The notes: generated by a model from the sequence alone, not told the origin. Positions 55,746 to 64,000 are shown, numbered from the stretch's first letter. The stretch: 64,000 nt of DNA from Halobacillus hunanensis (GCF_900166655.1 NZ_FVZB01000006.1:558001-622000), one strand, 5' to 3'. Translations and numbers: made by a program.

Positions 55746-56768
55746 TTAATGACCTTCCATCGGTGGAATGAGTAAAAATCCCTCTTTTAATGGGTCCTTT
55801 TCGTTATAGAAGAAGCGATGCATTCCCATTATCCAAGCTGAACCCGTCACTTCCGGAATAACAGCTTCATAATTTTTGATAGCTGTAATTTCTAGTATCC
55901 TCGCTTTAAAAAGCGTACCGACGATGCTTTCATATACGAACCATTCATCTTTTTCTATTTGATTTTTGCTAAACATAACAGCAAGTTTAGCCGAAGTGCC
56001 TGTACCGCAAGGGGAACGGTCAATTCCACCTGGGGGAACAACGACTGTATTCTTGAGGTCTGCATCGGGATGGTCCGGATCTGTAAAAAATTCAATATGT
56101 GTTAGACCTTTAATAAATGGATGTTCAGGGTGGCCCACCTCTTCTGCAGCATTAATAGCATTTCGAATCGCAATGCCCTGTTCCACGATGGTTGACGCAT
56201 TCTCTGTACTCAAATCAAGCCCTAACTTTCGGGCATCAATAATTCCGTAAAAATTGCCGCCATAGGCAATATCGCATTCTACATTACCAATATTATCCAC
56301 ATCAATTTCAATGGTTTTCAGTAGAAAGGAAGGTACATTTGCGAACGTTACTTCTTTCGCTTTCCCATGGTCCACTTTAATCTTTACTTTGACCAAACCA
56401 GCTGGAGTATCTAAATTAATCATTGTATAAGGTTCGGTTATTTCGATTAACCCCGCTTCAACGAGAGCCGTGCAGAAGCCGATCGTATCATGACCGCACA
56501 TCGGCAAATAGCCGCCTGTCTCAATGTAAATGACACCCACATCCGCCTCAGGATGACAAGGATTAACTAGTAGAGCCCCTGACATCACGTCATGTCCCCT
56601 TGGCTCGTTCATCAAAAATTTCCTTATCCAGTCATAATGCTCTTTCATATACAGCATCTTTTCGGACATTGTATTGCCTTTCAATACGGGCAGACCACTT
56701 AATACAGTTCTTGTCGGATTCCCGCCAGTATGTGTATCAATGGTTGTAAATAGCCGCTGGAAATTCAT
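55746..56768 (-). CDS. 4-hydroxyproline 2-epimerase (proline racemase family)
   Basis: This 340-residue cofactor-independent enzyme carries both catalytic cysteines, in YLPMCGHDTIG and DRSPCGTGTSA. It also has the family start FTTIDTHTGGNPTR and NEPRGH. With both cysteines it should be a racemase or epimerase, and in this operon it would turn trans-4-hydroxy-L-proline into cis-4-hydroxy-D-proline, the substrate of the FAD dehydrogenase. Its ATG abuts the stop codon of the FAD gene upstream. Confidence 0.9.
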   Translation of the reverse strand: MNFQRLFTTIDTHTGGNPTRTVLSGLPVLKGNTMSEKMLYMKEHYDWIRKFLMNEPRGHDVMSGALLVNPCHPEADVGVIYIETGGYLPMCGHDTIGFCTALVEAGLIEITEPYTMINLDTPAGLVKVKIKVDHGKAKEVTFANVPSFLLKTIEIDVDNIGNVECDIAYGGNFYGIIDARKLGLDLSTENASTIVEQGIAIRNAINAAEEVGHPEHPFIKGLTHIEFFTDPDHPDADLKNTVVVPPGGIDRSPCGTGTSAKLAVMFSKNQIEKDEWFVYESIVGTLFKARILEITAIKNYEAVIPEVTGSAWIMGMHRFFYNEKDPLKEGFLLIPPMEGH

Positions 56769-57950
56769 TCAGCTCTTCACCCTCTCCTTAAAGCGGTCAT
56801 GGCGTAATGGTTCGACCGGGATAGATAAGTCCTTTTCAGAGATCATTTCTTCCACTATTTTTCCGGTTATCGCGGCTAAACTGATTCCATCTCCTTCATG
56901 ACCAGCTGCTATATAGAATCCCGGTACTTCAGCAACATGGGATATGATAGGAAGATGATCTTCTGTCCATGGGCGTAAACCAGCGTATGTCCTGATCACA
57001 GTCATATCAGACATTTCTGGATAAAATCTTACGGCTCTTTTAGCGATATTTTTTGTGACTTCATGGCTTACTTTGGTATCAAACCCACTAAACTCTCTGC
57101 TGCTTCCTATTAAAAAATTTTGACTTTCTGTGGGCTCGAATACTAAGGCAACTCCATATTTCTCCATGACTGGATCTACCACACGCTCCCCGCCAAACTT
57201 TGAAATGAGATAACCAAATTCCATGACCTTTCTCAATCCAACTGGCCGTTGCCTTGAAGCTACGATCAGTTGCCCTTTTCTAGGTTTAATCGGAATATTA
57301 ACATCCAGCATTTCACCTATATAGGGAGCCCACACCCCGCATGCATTGACAACTTTATTGGCTGTAAACACTCCATTGGTCGTTTCAATTACAAATTCGT
57401 CTGATGGATTTTTGTACACATTATTGACTTCAGTATGTGTATGAATGGTTGCTCCATTTTTTTGAGCACTGTAAAACATGGAATAGGTCAGCATATAGGG
57501 ATTAACCGTCGAATCCGTTTTACATTCCAGTCCACCATATAAGTCATCTGCAAAATATTTTGATTCATTTCGTAAATCCTCGCGGTCAAGCATACTGAAA
57601 TCAAGGCCAGCACTTTGCTGCTGTTGGACCCACTTTTGCGCTGCTTCCAATTCCTGATCATTTTCGCAGACAAGAATACTGCCCGGGTTGCGATACTCAA
57701 ATAAGATCTCAAGTTCTTTACTTAGTTCATGTACTAATTGTTGGCTTTTTAATGACATTTGACTATCAAAACCTGGATCTTTATCAATCGCTAAAATGTT
57801 TCCATCGCATTTGGATGACGTCCCACTGGCAAGCTCTCTTTTTTCAAGTACCGTTACTTCGTATCCTGCTTTTGAACAATAGTAGGAAATAGCAGCTCCC
57901 ATAATGCCTCCACCAATAATGACAACATCTCGGTGCTTTGTCTGTTTCAT
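56769..57950 (-). CDS. FAD-dependent D-hydroxyproline dehydrogenase subunit (DadA/HcnC-like)
   Basis: This amine oxidoreductase of 393 residues starts at ATG 57950, four bases after GGAGGAGG; a longer TTG frame would cover that site. The FAD motif is VVIIGGGIMGAAISYYCSKAG, then ELASGTSSKCDGN. The C-terminal part reads RTYAGLRPWTEDHLPIIS and GHEGDGISLAAITGK, as in DadA, ThiO and HcnC. It is the first gene behind a sigma-54 promoter. The other subunits of a HcnABC-like complex are encoded on the opposite strand 2 kb away. Confidence 0.88.
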   Translation of the reverse strand: MKQTKHRDVVIIGGGIMGAAISYYCSKAGYEVTVLEKRELASGTSSKCDGNILAIDKDPGFDSQMSLKSQQLVHELSKELEILFEYRNPGSILVCENDQELEAAQKWVQQQQSAGLDFSMLDREDLRNESKYFADDLYGGLECKTDSTVNPYMLTYSMFYSAQKNGATIHTHTEVNNVYKNPSDEFVIETTNGVFTANKVVNACGVWAPYIGEMLDVNIPIKPRKGQLIVASRQRPVGLRKVMEFGYLISKFGGERVVDPVMEKYGVALVFEPTESQNFLIGSSREFSGFDTKVSHEVTKNIAKRAVRFYPEMSDMTVIRTYAGLRPWTEDHLPIISHVAEVPGFYIAAGHEGDGISLAAITGKIVEEMISEKDLSIPVEPLRHDRFKERVKS

Positions 57951-57987
57951 TAAACCTCCTCCCTTCAAGAAGAATTCACTATAAATA

Positions 57988-58005
57988 ATGCAACTTCCAT
58001 GCCAA
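57988..58005 (-). promoter_or_regulatory. Sigma-54 promoter of the hydroxyproline operon
   Basis: On the minus strand TTGGCATGGAAGTTGCAT fits the -24/-12 consensus (TGGCAC-N5-TTGCW) with one change. Its 3' end is 38 bases before the FAD gene start. Next to it (about 58018-58035) is an imperfect palindrome that could bind the activator. Confidence 0.85.
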
Positions 58006-58111
58006 CAGTAATTTGGAGTAATATTCGGAATACTGTTGAATTCATAAATTTCATGTGTAAAACTATTTTTAAAGTGTCAATATTTTTTTACACTACAGGA
58101 GGTGCTTTTTA

Positions 58112-59833
58112 ATGCTTTCAATTTTTTCCAATATGAAACCACTAATTAATACAGACGGTCTACTTTTTTATGAAAAAGACCTGTCCCAAAGTGAGCTGTA
58201 CTCCCAAGTAAAGTCCCATCATCCTAGAAAAGTTTTTCTAATAACCGCAAAAAACGTCCTTCTTATCAGATTCTCAGAACAGAACAACGGGTTCTTTCAT
58301 CAGACATGTAGCGAAATTCCCATTAATGAAGAAATTCCTAATTTGATAGACAGCTTTAAAGACCATGACATACTGATCGTCAGGGACAATAAGAAAAATA
58401 TTCTAGGATACATCGATTCAAGTGAATTATGTATAAAGTTATTTACAGCCTATCAGCACTTACAGGCCTACATTTCTACGATCCTAGATACAACGGAGGA
58501 ATCTTGCACAGTTATTGACAATAATGAAAAGGTCATAGCTTGGACAAAAGGTGCTGAACAAATTTTCTCTTTTAAGCAAAAAGAAATTATCGGGAAACCC
58601 ATTACTGAATTTTTCCATACAAACCTATTAGAAATTTTAAAAACACTTAGAGACGGGACTTCCGTACATCATAGACAGCATAAAGCCAGAGAGAACCAGG
58701 TTGTTTTAATTAACTCAAACCCGGTTTACTTTCATGACAAAATTATTGGAGCTGTGGTATCAGAAACGGACATTACGAACCAAATCAAATTAAACAAAGA
58801 ACTGTACCACGCGACAGAAAAACTATTTCGTCTAGAAAAAGAAGTAAGCAAGTTAACCTCCACAGATGATCCTTTCATGAAAATAAGAGGAAGCAGTCCC
58901 GCATTAAAGAAAACGATTAGCAAAATTAAAAAAGCCGCTTCTACGAATACGAATATTCTCATTCACGGGGAAAGTGGTGTTGGGAAAGAACTTTTCGCAA
59001 AGGCTGTACACAATATACGCGAAAGAGAAAGTGCTCCATTTGTCGCTATCAACTGCGGTGCCATCCCTTCGTCACTTTTTGAGAGTGAAATCTTTGGATA
59101 TGAAAAAGGAGCCTTTTCAGGGGCGGATCAAAAAGGGAAAAAAGGGAAAGCACAACTTGCCAAAGGCGGAACATTATTTTTAGATGAGATTGGCGAAATG
59201 CCTCTTGAGATGCAAGTGAAAATATTGAGATTGCTTCAAGAAAAGAAGTTTTACCCTGTAGGAGGAACGAAAGAAATAGAAGTAGACTTTAGGGTAGTAG
59301 CTGCAACCAACAGAGATTTAAAGGAACTTATTCATGAGGGACGGTTCAGAGAAGACCTGTATTATCGATTAAATGTAGTAAGCATAGAAATCCCACCATT
59401 AAGGAAGCGGCCGGAAGACATCATTGAATTAGCACACTACTTTCTTCACGAAATTTCCATTAAGTACAACAGACCCATTCATGGAATTTCTCAGACTGTT
59501 ATGCAAGCACTTCTCCGACATGAATGGTACGGAAACATTAGAGAGCTTAAAAATGTAATTGAACGACTCGTTGTTTTCTCAGAAGACGGCGAAATCAAAC
59601 TGGATGACCTGCCATTTGAAACAACCAAACCAAAGGCAATAGCCCCTCATTCGAAGACGCTCTCAGGAGAGGATCACCGTTCGTTAAGCGAGAGGCTTCA
59701 GGAAGTTGAGAGAGAGATCATCCTTAAAGAACTGAAAAAGGTAAACGGCAATAAATTATCATGCGCCCAAAACCTTAAAATTACGAGAGCAACCTTATAC
59801 AATCGATTAAATAAACTGGAGATAAACACATGA
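58112..59833 (+). CDS. Sigma-54-dependent activator of hydroxyproline catabolism
   Basis: This 573-residue enhancer-binding protein has an N-terminal region of about 115 residues of unknown fold, then a PAS domain (about 120-230, TVIDNNEKVIAWTKGAEQIF). The AAA+ domain (about 265-495) contains Walker A GESGVGKE, the sigma-54 contact loop GAFSGAD (GAFTGA in most), Walker B TLFLDEIGEM and the R-finger region. A C-terminal Fis-type helix-turn-helix (LSCAQNLKITRATLYNRLNK) follows. It is divergent from one sigma-54 promoter and ends ten bases before a second, so it should drive both arms. The inducer may be hydroxyproline or a product bound by the PAS or N-terminal domain. Confidence 0.93.
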   Translation: MLSIFSNMKPLINTDGLLFYEKDLSQSELYSQVKSHHPRKVFLITAKNVLLIRFSEQNNGFFHQTCSEIPINEEIPNLIDSFKDHDILIVRDNKKNILGYIDSSELCIKLFTAYQHLQAYISTILDTTEESCTVIDNNEKVIAWTKGAEQIFSFKQKEIIGKPITEFFHTNLLEILKTLRDGTSVHHRQHKARENQVVLINSNPVYFHDKIIGAVVSETDITNQIKLNKELYHATEKLFRLEKEVSKLTSTDDPFMKIRGSSPALKKTISKIKKAASTNTNILIHGESGVGKELFAKAVHNIRERESAPFVAINCGAIPSSLFESEIFGYEKGAFSGADQKGKKGKAQLAKGGTLFLDEIGEMPLEMQVKILRLLQEKKFYPVGGTKEIEVDFRVVAATNRDLKELIHEGRFREDLYYRLNVVSIEIPPLRKRPEDIIELAHYFLHEISIKYNRPIHGISQTVMQALLRHEWYGNIRELKNVIERLVVFSEDGEIKLDDLPFETTKPKAIAPHSKTLSGEDHRSLSERLQEVEREIILKELKKVNGNKLSCAQNLKITRATLYNRLNKLEINT

Positions 59834-59842
59834 CAGACATAA

Positions 59843-59860
59843 CTGGCATCATTCTTGCAT
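59843..59860 (+). promoter_or_regulatory. Sigma-54 promoter of the dehydrogenase-subunit operon
   Basis: CTGGCATCATTCTTGCAT matches the -24/-12 consensus with the same single change as the divergent promoter. It ends 38 bases before the TTG start of the next gene. Confidence 0.85.
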
Positions 59861-59897
59861 CTACAAAAGGTACAAAAATTGATCAGGAGTGATACAG

Positions 59898-60167
59898 TTG
59901 ACAGAAGACAAGATGATAGTTTGCAGATGTGAAGAAGTTACTTACAAAGAGCTTTTGGAGACAGCTGACAAATACGATTGCTCCGCTAGAGAACTCAAGC
60001 TTAGAACTCGAGCCGGCATGGGTTACTGCGGTGGAAGAACGTGCCGGAATATGGTAGACAAGATGGCTTCCACAATGGAAAGCAACAAGCGTACCCAAAC
60101 CACACTAAAGTATCAACCACCTATCCGTCCAATTCGTTTTGGAGATTTAGGGGGGCATGAAAAATGA
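59898..60167 (+). CDS. BFD-like [2Fe-2S] subunit of the dehydrogenase
   Basis: This protein of 89 residues starts at TTG 59898, eight bases after AGGAG; the earlier GTG overlaps that site. It has the four cysteines of bacterioferritin-associated-ferredoxin-like domains: VCRCEEVTYKEL and GMGYCGGRTCRNMV. In many hydroxyproline or octopine oxidases this domain is fused to the C-terminus of the FAD subunit; here it is a separate gene. The next gene overlaps its stop codon. Confidence 0.88.
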   Translation: MTEDKMIVCRCEEVTYKELLETADKYDCSARELKLRTRAGMGYCGGRTCRNMVDKMASTMESNKRTQTTLKYQPPIRPIRFGDLGGHEK

Positions 60168-60502
60168 ACCGACGAATCTTAGACCACCCTATACTCGGGA
60201 AAGCAAAAGAAGATAACTATGTTTCTTTTACTTTTAATCATCAATCATATAAAGGCCTAAAAAATGAACCCCTTGCAGCTGCACTGTTAGCCAATGGAGT
60301 TCGTACCCTTCGATATCATGAAGAAAGCGGCTCCTGCCGTGGAATTTATTGTAATATCGGGCACTGTTTCGAATGTAGAGTAACAGTAAATGGAAAGCAA
60401 GCTGAGCGAGCATGTCTCACCCCGCTTCAAGATGGAATGGTAATTGAAAGCAACGAAAAGCTTCCTACTCCAGTCAAAGATTGGAGTGCTGAACATGAAT
60501 GA
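60164..60502 (+). CDS. [2Fe-2S] ferredoxin-like subunit (HcnA-like)
   Basis: This 112-residue protein resembles the small iron-sulfur subunit of HcnABC/sarcosine-oxidase-type complexes. It has a ubiquitin-like fold start FNHQSYKGLKNEPLAAALLA, then cysteines in GSCRGIYCNIGHCFECRV and RACLTPLQDG. It overlaps the BFD-like gene by four bases and the FAD gene by eight, so all three are translated as a unit. Confidence 0.88.
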   Translation: MNRRILDHPILGKAKEDNYVSFTFNHQSYKGLKNEPLAAALLANGVRTLRYHEESGSCRGIYCNIGHCFECRVTVNGKQAERACLTPLQDGMVIESNEKLPTPVKDWSAEHE

Positions 60503-61718
60503 TGTAATCATTATCGGCTCTGGTCCTGCTGGCTTGTCAGCAGCCATTACCTGTGCGAACAAAGGGTTAAACGTATTGATCATAGATGAATACCTAAAGC
60601 CAGGCGGAAGACTGCTTGGCCAGCTTTATGAAGAACCCGACGGAACTTGGTGGAATGGAATCAATGAGTCAGCCAAGTTATATGAAGAGGCACTAAATAA
60701 AGATGTACAATTTCTTATGAATACACCAGTTCATAACATTGAAAAGGCTAAGGACGGTTGGGTTATCTATACGGAGGATAATACATTTAACACAAACCAC
60801 TTACTATTGGCCACTGGTGCTGCCGAATCGCCCATCCCTGTCCCAGGGTGGACTTTACCTGGCGTAATGTCCGTTGGTGCTGCACAAGTTATGACAAATG
60901 TTCACCGAGTAAAGCCTGGAGAAAAAGGTGTCATAATAGGAGTAAATGTTCTATCCGCTGCCATCGCCATGGAATTAAAGCTGGCTGATGTTGACTTAGC
61001 CTGTCTAACATTACCATGGAACAACCAACTAACTGAAGAAGCTGCACAACCTAGAAAGGTCATGGAGTCCCTTCTTCACGTATCCCATATGGCCCCTTCC
61101 CCACTAGTTCGTACAGGAAGTAAATTCATGAAAAATGACTTTATGAAAAAATTAGGGATCACCTTCTACCCTAAGAAGGGAGTAAAGATGTGGGATATTC
61201 CGATCCAGCTAAGAAAAGCAGTCATTGAAATATATGGAAATAACCAAGTAGAGGGAGTAACTCTTGCCACAATTGATACGAACGGAGAAGTTATAAAAGG
61301 AAGCGAAGAACATATAGCCTGTGATTTCGTATGCATTGCAGGTGGGCTATATCCTCTCACAGAGTTAGCTGCAGTTGCAGGCTGCCCATTCTATTTGATT
61401 GAAGAATTAGGCGGATATGTTCCCTTACACAATACACGTATGGAAACTGCACTTAAAGGATTGTATGTTGCAGGTAATATTACCGGGATCGAAGGTGCAA
61501 AGGTGGCTGCTGCTCAAGGAGTTACAGCAGGGTTATCGATAGCGAAGGATTCAGGAGTTAATGGCTTGGAATCCGAGATCAAGAAGTCCATTCAGTCTAT
61601 TGAACGTATGAGGGAAAACGCTTATATTCAATTTCATTCTGACGTGGCGAAGGGGAAAAGGATTTTACAGGACCAATGGAAAGAATATAAGGCTTCTACC
61701 GAAACGGTATTTCTCTGA
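60495..61718 (+). CDS. FAD/NAD(P)-binding subunit of D-hydroxyproline dehydrogenase (HcnB-like)
   Basis: This protein of 407 residues starts at ATG 60495, within the previous gene. The FAD motif DVIIIGSGPAGLSAAITCAN is followed by KPGGRLLGQLYEEPDG, a central LLATGAAESPIPVPGW, and YVAGNITGIEGAKVAAAQG near the end. It is the HcnB/OoxA type but lacks the C-terminal BFD domain, which is the separate gene two upstream. With the DadA-like subunit on the other strand it would oxidise cis-4-hydroxy-D-proline to the pyrroline. Confidence 0.9.
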   Translation: MNDVIIIGSGPAGLSAAITCANKGLNVLIIDEYLKPGGRLLGQLYEEPDGTWWNGINESAKLYEEALNKDVQFLMNTPVHNIEKAKDGWVIYTEDNTFNTNHLLLATGAAESPIPVPGWTLPGVMSVGAAQVMTNVHRVKPGEKGVIIGVNVLSAAIAMELKLADVDLACLTLPWNNQLTEEAAQPRKVMESLLHVSHMAPSPLVRTGSKFMKNDFMKKLGITFYPKKGVKMWDIPIQLRKAVIEIYGNNQVEGVTLATIDTNGEVIKGSEEHIACDFVCIAGGLYPLTELAAVAGCPFYLIEELGGYVPLHNTRMETALKGLYVAGNITGIEGAKVAAAQGVTAGLSIAKDSGVNGLESEIKKSIQSIERMRENAYIQFHSDVAKGKRILQDQWKEYKASTETVFL

Positions 61719-61740
61719 TAATTCCATTTACTTTTAAAAT

Positions 61741-61780
61741 GAATAACCAGTATCGAAATAAATTCGATACTGGTTATTTC
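61741..61780. terminator. Bidirectional terminator after the dehydrogenase operon
   Basis: AATAACCAGTATCGAA and its exact complement surround a 5-base loop, between convergent genes. Confidence 0.9.
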
Positions 61781-61790
61781 ATGTAAATTG

Positions 61791-62633
61791 TTAAAACTCT
61801 TCATAAGTTGCAGGGTCAAGATCTTTAATTCTGCCATCCGGGCGAGTCAATTCTGCAATCATACCCATTTCAGACTCGTCTAGTGAAAAATCAAAAATTG
61901 ATAGATTTTCAATTTGACGTTCAGGAGATGAAGATTTAGGAATTGAAATAGAGCCCAGTTGATAATGCCAACGCAATATAACTTGTGAAATCGTCTTATT
62001 ATGATGGTCAGCAATCTTGCTGATCGTTTCATTTTGTAACACGTCATTAGCTCGAGCTAACGGACTCCAGGATTCTGTTTTAACATTATTTTCTTCGTGC
62101 CATATTCTCTGTTGTTCCTGATTGAAAAACGGGTGTAATTCGATTTGATTGATGCTCGGCTTAACACCGGTTTCCTTTTCTAGTCGCTCCATATGCTCGG
62201 GCAAAAAGTTACAAACACCAATCGAACGAATCAGCCCCCATTTTTTAGCGTCAATTAATGCTTGCCAGGCTTCTACATAAAGACCTTGTTTTGGGTTTGG
62301 CCAATGGATCAAGTATAAATCATAATAATCCAAATTCGCGCGATACAAGGATTCCTGAATGGCAGTGACAGCTTTATCGTATTCCTGATAACGACCTGGT
62401 AGTTTAGAGGTAATTCTTAATTCTTCCCTTGGAATCGAACTGCGCCGTACGGCTTCACCTACAGTGCCTTCATTTTCATAATTATAAGCCGTATCAATCA
62501 GTCGATACCCTGTATCAATTGCACTATTGATCGCCTGGGCACCTGCATTTCCATTAAGCTTGTATGTACCCAACCCTATAACTGGCAAAGTTACACCATC
62601 ATTAAGGGTAATCTCTGGGATAGATCTACCCAT
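61791..62633 (-). CDS. Aldo/keto reductase (YvgN/YtbE type)
   Basis: This 280-residue NADPH-dependent reductase has the tetrad residues in YRLIDTAYNYENEGTVG (Asp, Tyr), ITSKLPG (Lys) and YLIHWPNP (His). The cofactor loop IPKSSSPERQIENL follows. It resembles Bacillus methylglyoxal/aldehyde reductases YvgN and YtbE. GAAAGGAGTG precedes the start. The gene is probably outside the hydroxyproline regulon, as it faces it and has no -24/-12 site. Confidence 0.9.
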   Translation of the reverse strand: MGRSIPEITLNDGVTLPVIGLGTYKLNGNAGAQAINSAIDTGYRLIDTAYNYENEGTVGEAVRRSSIPREELRITSKLPGRYQEYDKAVTAIQESLYRANLDYYDLYLIHWPNPKQGLYVEAWQALIDAKKWGLIRSIGVCNFLPEHMERLEKETGVKPSINQIELHPFFNQEQQRIWHEENNVKTESWSPLARANDVLQNETISKIADHHNKTISQVILRWHYQLGSISIPKSSSPERQIENLSIFDFSLDESEMGMIAELTRPDGRIKDLDPATYEEF

Positions 62634-62811
62634 GACCCATCACTCCTTTCTATTATATGTAAAGATTATCACCTACCTGGGTTGAAAAACAATTATTCGT
62701 CACATGAAGATACGCAAATCAAACAAGAGCTGGCCTACAAGTCGTAAAATAAGACTTGCGGGACAGCTCCCATTTTGAGATCTATTCTATTCCTCAAACT
62801 TGCGTGTTTGA

Positions 62812-63078
62812 TTAATCCAAGTCGTCTCTAATAAAAATCAACCCATGCCCATGGATCACCATATCTCCTTTCTGAACGTTCAACGCATCGATTACACCAG
62901 TGATTCCAGCTGCAATTTGCTCTAAACCACCCTGTTCCTTTTTTATGACTAATAAAGGCTGCCCTTCATAAATTCTCTCCCCAAATTTGACACAGACGTC
63001 TTCAACTTTCCCGATAATAGGGCTGGTTACAATCTCCCTGCTATCCCACTTGATGGGCATCACTTCATGAATCGTCAT
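62812..63078 (-). CDS. Biotinyl/lipoyl-like domain protein without the modified lysine
   Basis: This protein of 88 residues starts at ATG 63078, six bases after GGAAGGTG. It has the two-hammerhead fold of biotinyl domains: VTSPIIGKVEDVCVKFGERI, EGQPLLVIKKEQ, then AAGITGVIDALNVQKGDMVI. The usual AMKM or DKA modification site at the turn reads KKEQGGLEQ, so the standard lysine position is not clear. It may be an unmodified structural domain. No carboxylase gene is adjacent. Confidence 0.7.
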   Translation of the reverse strand: MTIHEVMPIKWDSREIVTSPIIGKVEDVCVKFGERIYEGQPLLVIKKEQGGLEQIAAGITGVIDALNVQKGDMVIHGHGLIFIRDDLD

Positions 63079-63231
63079 GGGGCTCACCTTCCTTTTACTA
63101 AGATCTTCACTGCACTAGACTACATCGTCCATATTTACATATTTATGTTTTCCAATCCTGACAAATCCCTCTCCTTTTTAAAAATTTGTTTACATCCTAT
63201 ATCCAAAATTATGAATTTTATTACAAGTGAA

Positions 63232-63518
63232 ATGAAATTATTCAAAGTTGGAAAGAACTTATATTTTCAGGTGATTGAGGATCAAGCGATCTCCAATGAA
63301 GAATTTTCCACTCATTTAATTGATCGAAAAACCGGTTTAACTTTTCCTTACTTAGTGGATTTCATAATGAGGGGTGTATCAAAGAATCTAAAGGGAAGTC
63401 TTTTGCAAGAGGGTATCAGATGTTGCTCAACAATAAAAATGTTCCTTTTACAGAAGAACAACGACCAGATGCAAATAATGGAAATATTATAAAAAGCGAA
63501 CAAGAAGATTTCGATTAA
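63232..63518 (+). pseudogene. Frameshifted hypothetical gene
   Basis: A coding-like frame starts MKLFKVGKNLYFQVIEDQAI, continues HLIDRKTGLTFPYLVDFIM, and becomes implausible after KGSLLQEG near 63408. Shifting frame by one base there restores a sensible end: GYQMLLNNKNVPFTEEQRPD and KSEQEDFD, stop at 63518, with a terminator 60 bases on. A missing base around 63405-63411 explains this. I do not recognise the family. A sequencing error is also possible. Confidence 0.5.
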
Positions 63519-63576
63519 TAAAGGTTGGATTAAGGGGGAGCAGTCCTATTTAAGTATTCCTATTCATTCATTATCC

Positions 63577-63613
63577 GGGCGCTTTTCTATAATAAGGATT
63601 AGCGCTCTTTTTC
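63577..63613 (+). terminator. Terminator after the frameshifted gene
   Basis: GGGCGCT pairs with AGCGCTC (one G-T type mismatch) and five T residues follow. Confidence 0.65.
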
Positions 63614-63738
63614 GTTTAAAAAGGCAAGATTGTGTAGGAGAACCATACCATAATTAACTACTATGTTCTCATTTACTTCTCGATAACAACTCTTGGACAT
63701 ATTATATACTAACTATCCGTATGAAATGAGGTTTTAGG

Positions 63739-64000
63739 ATGAAAAAAATCCTTCTTGGAGTTTTAGCAGTTAGTTTGATTCTTGGAGTTATGTTCATCTT
63801 TATGAGTAATGATGAGACGGGGCATAATCAAGTTAATGCAGAAAACTCTACAGAAATTGAAAGTGTAGATAAAACTCACTCTGATCTTAGGAAACAAGCC
63901 GAATTTACAGAAGCAGTTTCTAATAGATTAAATTCTAAAGGTTATGATTCGACTGGGGTAATCATGAGTCAGGACTATGGAAAAAAGGTAAACTATATTG
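63739..64000 (+). CDS. Start of an exported or membrane-anchored hypothetical protein (3' end outside window)
   Basis: The first 87 residues are visible. A lysine-led hydrophobic signal or anchor (MKKILLGVLAVSLILGVMFI) has no lipobox cysteine. A polar Asn/Glu-rich linker follows, then the beginning of a globular part, LRKQAEFTEAVSNRLNSKGY. GAGG stands about seven bases before the ATG. I do not recognise the family from this fragment. Confidence 0.7.
   Translation, partial: MKKILLGVLAVSLILGVMFIFMSNDETGHNQVNAENSTEIESVDKTHSDLRKQAEFTEAVSNRLNSKGYDSTGVIMSQDYGKKVNYI

Noticed and set aside
61791-62633. Aldo/keto reductase as part of the hydroxyproline regulon
   Set aside because: It faces the operon, is separated by a bidirectional terminator and has no sigma-54 promoter.
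63067-63231. Upstream extension of the frameshifted gene
   Set aside because: The extra codons overlap the divergent biotinyl-like gene's start and read as low-quality sequence without a ribosome binding site.

Overview
The window looks like chromosome of a low-GC, Gram-positive, spore-former-type Bacillaceae. Genes carry AGGAGG-type ribosome binding sites, most are followed by stem-plus-T-run terminators, and the best matches in my memory are to Bacillus proteins: ManR/ManP, SipW/TasA/TapA, class D sortase, GltC, YkhA, GuaD and a PPDK with its regulator. Many acidic, Glu/Asp-rich exported proteins fit a moderately halophilic genus such as Halobacillus, but that assignment is inference. I see no tRNA, rRNA or CRISPR array.

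Left part (1-8 kb): carbohydrate use. A ROK-type repressor fragment, a sugar/H+ symporter and a secreted GH10 xylanase form a xylan/xylose set tied together by two near-identical 13-bp-spaced palindromes. A mannose/fructose-type PTS permease and its PRD regulator follow. At 8-10 kb are a small acidic lipoprotein with a duplicated upstream segment and an IS110-family element whose transposase start lies in a hairpin. At 10.5-12 kb an excalibur-domain LPNTS surface protein precedes a class D sortase. A secreted multi-domain GH97 glucosidase, a GAF-STAS stressosome-like protein and several small or broken genes lead to a complete galactitol-type PTS operon (19.2-25.7 kb) that hides a 52-residue membrane protein.

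Middle (26-48 kb): mostly housekeeping and accessory genes. These include a tapA-sipW-tasA-like matrix-fibre operon with a shortened tapA that seems to start at ATT, a TerC exporter, a flavohaemoglobin with an NsrR-like operator, PPDK with its regulatory kinase/phosphorylase, and GdhA divergent from a GltC-like regulator. Two degenerate 21-bp-period repeat arrays lie in intergenic DNA. A Fur-box-controlled pair encodes an IucB-like acetyltransferase and an esterase.

Right part (50.9-61.7 kb): a complete hydroxyproline catabolic regulon. One arm (minus strand) carries an FAD oxidase subunit, a hydroxyproline epimerase, an epimerase paralogue without catalytic cysteines, a NhaC-type transporter, a DapA-family deaminase and an aldehyde dehydrogenase. 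The other arm (plus strand) carries a sigma-54 activator and three small redox subunits of the D-hydroxyproline dehydrogenase. Both arms have textbook -24/-12 promoters placed exactly 38 bases before their first start codons. The window ends with an aldo/keto reductase, a biotinyl-like domain protein without its lysine, a frameshifted gene and the start of an exported protein.
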